From the NCBI RefSeq assembly GCF_001028175.1, contig NZ_AEJF01000143.1, forward strand, positions 186,001 through 250,000: DNA of 64,000 bases. Direction: 5' to 3'. This document shows, piece by piece, positions 61,181 to 64,000 of the stretch. The notes below the pieces were generated by a model, which saw nothing but the letters and a program-made list of their open reading frames with translations, searched no databases and was not told the origin of the DNA. Numbering within the stretch: the first letter of the stretch is position 1; each line of letters begins with the position of its first letter. Source of the DNA: Caballeronia mineralivorans PML1(12). GTDB taxonomy: Bacteria; Pseudomonadota; Gammaproteobacteria; Burkholderiales; Burkholderiaceae. The translations under genes and the position numbers were made by a program.

Positions 61181-62074
61181 GTGTTCGTAATATTCGGAGC
61201 ATCAGGCAAAGTAGGGCGCGTTACTGCTGCAACAGTGCGCAACGCGGGTCACGCGGTAAGAGCCGTGGTACGGAACGACGCTCAGGGCGAACGCCTTGCA
61301 AGGATCGGTTGCGAAGTCGTGCTTGCCGATCTGACGAATCCCGCGTCGGTGGCGAAGGTTATCGATGGCGCGCAGGCGGTGCAGATCCTGTGTCCAGTGC
61401 CAAATGGCGACGCACAACCCGAGAGCACGATGCGCCACATGATCGACGTTGCGGCCATCGCGCTGCGTGCCAATCCGCCGCCTCGTGTGCTCGCGTTGTC
61501 CGATTATGGCGCGGAACTGGACCGCGGCACGGGCATCACATTGCTCTTTCACGCCCTTGAATCACAGTTGCAGCCGGTAGTGCAAAACCTGACGTTGTTG
61601 CGCGCAGCGGAACATATGCAGAACTGGGCACGTGTGATCCCGGTCGCGTTCGCAACGGGTGTGTTGCCAAGCCTGCATCATCCGCTGAACAAGCGCTTTC
61701 CTACGGTAGCCGCGCAGGACGTGGGCCAACTTGCGGCCGAGCTGCTGCTGGACGACTCGCACGGCAGTGTGCCGCGTGTGGTGAGCATTGAAGGCCCGCG
61801 ACGGGTTAGTGCGCTCGAAGTCGCGCGTGCGCTAAGCGATGCCAGCAGGCGCGAAATAAGCGCACGCGAAGTGCCGCGTAGCGAATGGACATCCACGCTG
61901 CTGCGCGCCGGCCTGAGCGCGAACCATGCCGATCTCATTACCGAACTCTGCGATGCGCATAACGCGGGCCGCATCGACGTGGAAGAGGGAATAGGCGAGC
62001 GGCGTTTCGGTACGACGGAACTCCCTGAGGTCCTGGCTTCGATGCTGCCGGACGGCGCAGCGGTGGCTGGCTAA
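61181..62074 (+). CDS. NmrA-like NAD(P)-binding protein
   Basis: 297 residues from a GTG at 61181 that follows AAGGAG with a proper six-base spacer. The nucleotide-binding motif is FVIFGASGKVGRVTAATVRNAGHAVRAVVR. NmrA-like proteins are atypical short-chain dehydrogenases, often redox sensors or quinone reductases; residues for catalysis are not evident. It is divergent from the AraC regulator. Confidence 0.85.
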   Translation: MFVIFGASGKVGRVTAATVRNAGHAVRAVVRNDAQGERLARIGCEVVLADLTNPASVAKVIDGAQAVQILCPVPNGDAQPESTMRHMIDVAAIALRANPPPRVLALSDYGAELDRGTGITLLFHALESQLQPVVQNLTLLRAAEHMQNWARVIPVAFATGVLPSLHHPLNKRFPTVAAQDVGQLAAELLLDDSHGSVPRVVSIEGPRRVSALEVARALSDASRREISAREVPRSEWTSTLLRAGLSANHADLITELCDAHNAGRIDVEEGIGERRFGTTELPEVLASMLPDGAAVAG

Positions 62075-62275
62075 ATGCGCCGCTCGACACGGAAGCAAGC
62101 GATGCATTCTCGACCTTCGCTCGATGCGCCGAAGGTGTCGGTTGCGCGTGCACGCGGCCCTAAGCATGCATGGTTTGCGGTCATTATCGGCGTTGCGGGA
62201 CTCGTTGGTGGTTATCAGCTCCAGCGCATATTGAGCTCACTACCCGACAGCAACGACGACTTCATCTTCTTCTGA
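62075..62275 (+). CDS. Small membrane protein (possible)
   Basis: 66 residues with one hydrophobic segment (AWFAVIIGVAGLVGGYQL) and a basic N-terminus. It begins right after the NmrA stop codon and has no ribosome-binding site, so it may be translated by coupling or not at all. No family recognised. Confidence 0.4.
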   Translation: MRRSTRKQAMHSRPSLDAPKVSVARARGPKHAWFAVIIGVAGLVGGYQLQRILSSLPDSNDDFIFF

Positions 62276-62341
62276 CGATCCGCTGAAGAGAGATGGCGCA
62301 TCCGTTCGCGTTGTTCCTGTAGCCCGGAGCGCGGGCGAAAC

Positions 62342-64000
62342 TCAAACGTCCAGTACAACGGCCGACTCTTCACCCAGTCCAAGCTTCGCCGGGATCGCGC
62401 TGCAAATCAACGCATGTCCCGGCGGGACCTCGGCCTCACACGGCACTGGATACGTCACCTCTCCAGAAAGGACACGCGTCGCGCACGTGCCGCACACCCC
62501 TGACCGGCAATTCGACGCAACCACCACGCCGTTTGCTTCGGCAAAATCCAGCAAGCTTCCATCTTCCGGAGACCACTGTGCGTCGCGATGCGTACGCATG
62601 AAGACTACCTTTGATGATCGCTCAGGGTCACGGGGAGATACAGGCGTCGCTACCGTATTTGAAGCGCTTTCTGTGCGCTTGACACTGGCCGGCCCGAACG
62701 CCTCAAAACGAATCCGGTCGTCGGCAATGTTGAGCGAACGCAAGCCGCTGTACATATCCTGCATGAACGAGCCTGGACCGCACAGATAAAAATCGTAGTC
62801 GCCAAATGGCAGCACGCTCTTGAGATACGCAATATCAACACGCCCGACGGACGAACGCGGATGAGTGTCGTGACCTGGATCGGCTTGGCTGTCTCGCAGA
62901 TGTACCGAGAGACGAGAGTGGGTTTGCTCAGCATTCCTGAGTGGATCGACGAACGGATGGTCGTTGGACCGGCGCGCGCCGTGGATAAAATGAATGCGCT
63001 CGGGCTGCGTGAGTTCGCTCTTGTCGGCGAGCAAGCTGTTCAGCATCGCGACCATTGGCGTAATGCCTATGCCCGCAGACACCAAGACAATCGCACGGCC
63101 GCTCGTGCGGTCGAGCACGAACGCCCCGCCCGGCAGCTTGGCCTCGATCTCCGTTCCCGCCTCGACGTTCTCATGCAGCCACGTCGACGCCGCACCCTCA
63201 CGTTTTACCGTGATCCGATAATGTCGACCATTGGGGGCATCGGAGAGGGTATAGGTTCTGATCAATGGTGCTGCGAGCCCTGGAACGTGCAGCCGGACTG
63301 GGAGAAACTGGCCGGGTTCGAATGCCGGAAGTGTCGAACCATCAGCGGCTTGCAGATAGAACGATCGCACGCCAGGAGCCTCGTCGCGAACGTCGGAGAC
63401 CTTTAGCGTGCGCCACGTGTTCGCCGCTAAAGGTGTTGCCTCCGCCGTTTTCCAGCTACCGGTCTTCACTAATTGCGGGGCGTATTGAACGCCGGACCAA
63501 CGCAAGGGCAACGCGCGCCGGGTGCGTCGAACCTCGCGCACGTGCCAGCGGATCAGCCGCTCGGCGCCATCGAACGATTCGAGCTCCTGGCCTTCCCAGA
63601 TGATCTCGGCATCGACAGCGAGATACAGCAGGTCGCCGCTGTCGAAGTCGATGACCAACAAACCCGCACGCGGATCGTGCATCAGGTTGCCGATGGTATT
63701 GAAAAACAAATTGCCGCTGAAATCCGGCGTGGTCAGCGTGCGGTCATCGTCGATACGAATAAACCCCGGCTTGCCGCCGCGGTGCGATACGTCAGCGCCA
63801 CGCCCCATGCCCGCATCGCTCGATGTGTTCGCGCTCGCGACGAAGAAGGTATCGGCCCGTGCAAGCAGCGCGTGGTCATCGTCATTCAGGCGGCTTGAAA
63901 CGACCGGCGACTCCTGACTTTCTTCAACATTAAATTCGATAGGCGTACGGCTCTGGATGTACTTGGCGCAGTTGCCAAAACTCTGGCTCACGGCAACGGT
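62342..64000 (-). CDS. PNPOx-like / FAD-NAD reductase / 2Fe-2S ferredoxin fusion, 5' end outside the window
   Basis: The frame is open to the window end; the GTG at 63991 is only the first start codon in view. Order: an N-terminal pyridoxamine-5'-phosphate-oxidase-like flavin domain (GNCAKYIQSRTP, DDRTLTTPDFSGNLFFNTIGNLM), then an FAD domain (IRTYTLSDAPNGRHYRITVKREGAASTWLHE), an NAD-binding domain (IVLVSAGIGITPMVAMLNSLL), and a C-terminal plant-type ferredoxin with Cys motif NCRSGVCGTCATRVL and a fourth Cys in ALICSAIP. Such three-part fusions are flavohaemoglobin-reductase-like electron carriers of unknown substrate. The N-terminus of the gene is missing. Confidence 0.85.
   Translation of the reverse strand, partial: TVAVSQSFGNCAKYIQSRTPIEFNVEESQESPVVSSRLNDDDHALLARADTFFVASANTSSDAGMGRGADVSHRGGKPGFIRIDDDRTLTTPDFSGNLFFNTIGNLMHDPRAGLLVIDFDSGDLLYLAVDAEIIWEGQELESFDGAERLIRWHVREVRRTRRALPLRWSGVQYAPQLVKTGSWKTAEATPLAANTWRTLKVSDVRDEAPGVRSFYLQAADGSTLPAFEPGQFLPVRLHVPGLAAPLIRTYTLSDAPNGRHYRITVKREGAASTWLHENVEAGTEIEAKLPGGAFVLDRTSGRAIVLVSAGIGITPMVAMLNSLLADKSELTQPERIHFIHGARRSNDHPFVDPLRNAEQTHSRLSVHLRDSQADPGHDTHPRSSVGRVDIAYLKSVLPFGDYDFYLCGPGSFMQDMYSGLRSLNIADDRIRFEAFGPASVKRTESASNTVATPVSPRDPERSSKVVFMRTHRDAQWSPEDGSLLDFAEANGVVVASNCRSGVCGTCATRVLSGEVTYPVPCEAEVPPGHALICSAIPAKLGLGEESAVVLDV

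Noticed and set aside
1..64000. tRNA or rRNA genes, integrase or att sites
   Set aside because: No tRNA-like or rRNA-like sequence and no integrase gene were recognised; elements present are IS type.

Overview
The window looks like a chromosomal segment of a Burkholderiaceae bacterium of the Paraburkholderia/Caballeronia/Burkholderia group. It is GC-rich, carries three genes of Burkholderia-type general porins, a DUF4148 small exported protein, a DUF6600/FecR protein, and many short lineage-typical hypothetical genes. No rRNA, tRNA or CRISPR array was seen.

Layout. 1-7431: end of a DUF6600 protein, a DUF4337 membrane protein, a histidine phosphatase, a coupled glycosyltransferase/polysaccharide deacetylase pair, an exported hydrolase and a GNAT acetyltransferase. 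7432-24357 is an accessory polysaccharide-flavoured region: a secreted clan GH-A-like glycosidase with a TTTPT-repeat linker, alanine dehydrogenase, a membrane protein, a porin with a hairpin/terminator in its leader, a cysteine-cluster protein, a shortened AraC-type regulator, about 1.5 kb of decayed exopolysaccharide genes (a flippase pseudogene is readable), an intact O-antigen-ligase/Wzy-like polymerase, a Tat-exported beta-helix protein and an MFS exporter. 24521-25137 is a ParE/ParD-type toxin-antitoxin pair with a perfect 20-bp operator palindrome.

25197-40528 is a 15-kb organosulfur block. A leftward run encodes an amino-acid-type ABC importer (binding protein and two permeases) followed by tauABC. 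A divergent rightward operon encodes the missing ATPase, a cysteine-dioxygenase-like cupin, a cystathionine-lyase-like PLP enzyme, a four-domain rhodanese protein and a second binding protein. A porin and a further sulfonate/nitrate-type ABC transporter follow. Together these suggest uptake of a sulfur amino acid or thioether, C-S cleavage, thiol oxidation and sulfane handling, with the resulting sulfonates imported by Tau-type systems.

40534-44494 is an insertion-sequence block: an IS110-family element with a strongly structured 3' flank (candidate bridge RNA) and an IS701-like element with matching terminal repeats. A ~210-bp inverted repeat pair follows, and the whole block is bracketed by inverted copies of a ~100-bp G-rich repeat that sits just after a stop codon on each side. 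44497-51842 holds a MocR regulator with its divergent acetyltransferase, a frameshifted gamma-glutamyltransferase, and a murA paralogue downstream of a cysS paralogue. The cysS leader contains a sigma70-like promoter, a Cys-rich short ORF and an intrinsic terminator, which looks like an undescribed cysteine attenuator. 51938-64000 holds a coiled-coil porin, small exported proteins, an orphan cyclase-type membrane domain, TetR/MFS and AraC/MFS/NmrA regulator-exporter sets, and the 3' part of a PNPOx-reductase-ferredoxin fusion cut by the window end.
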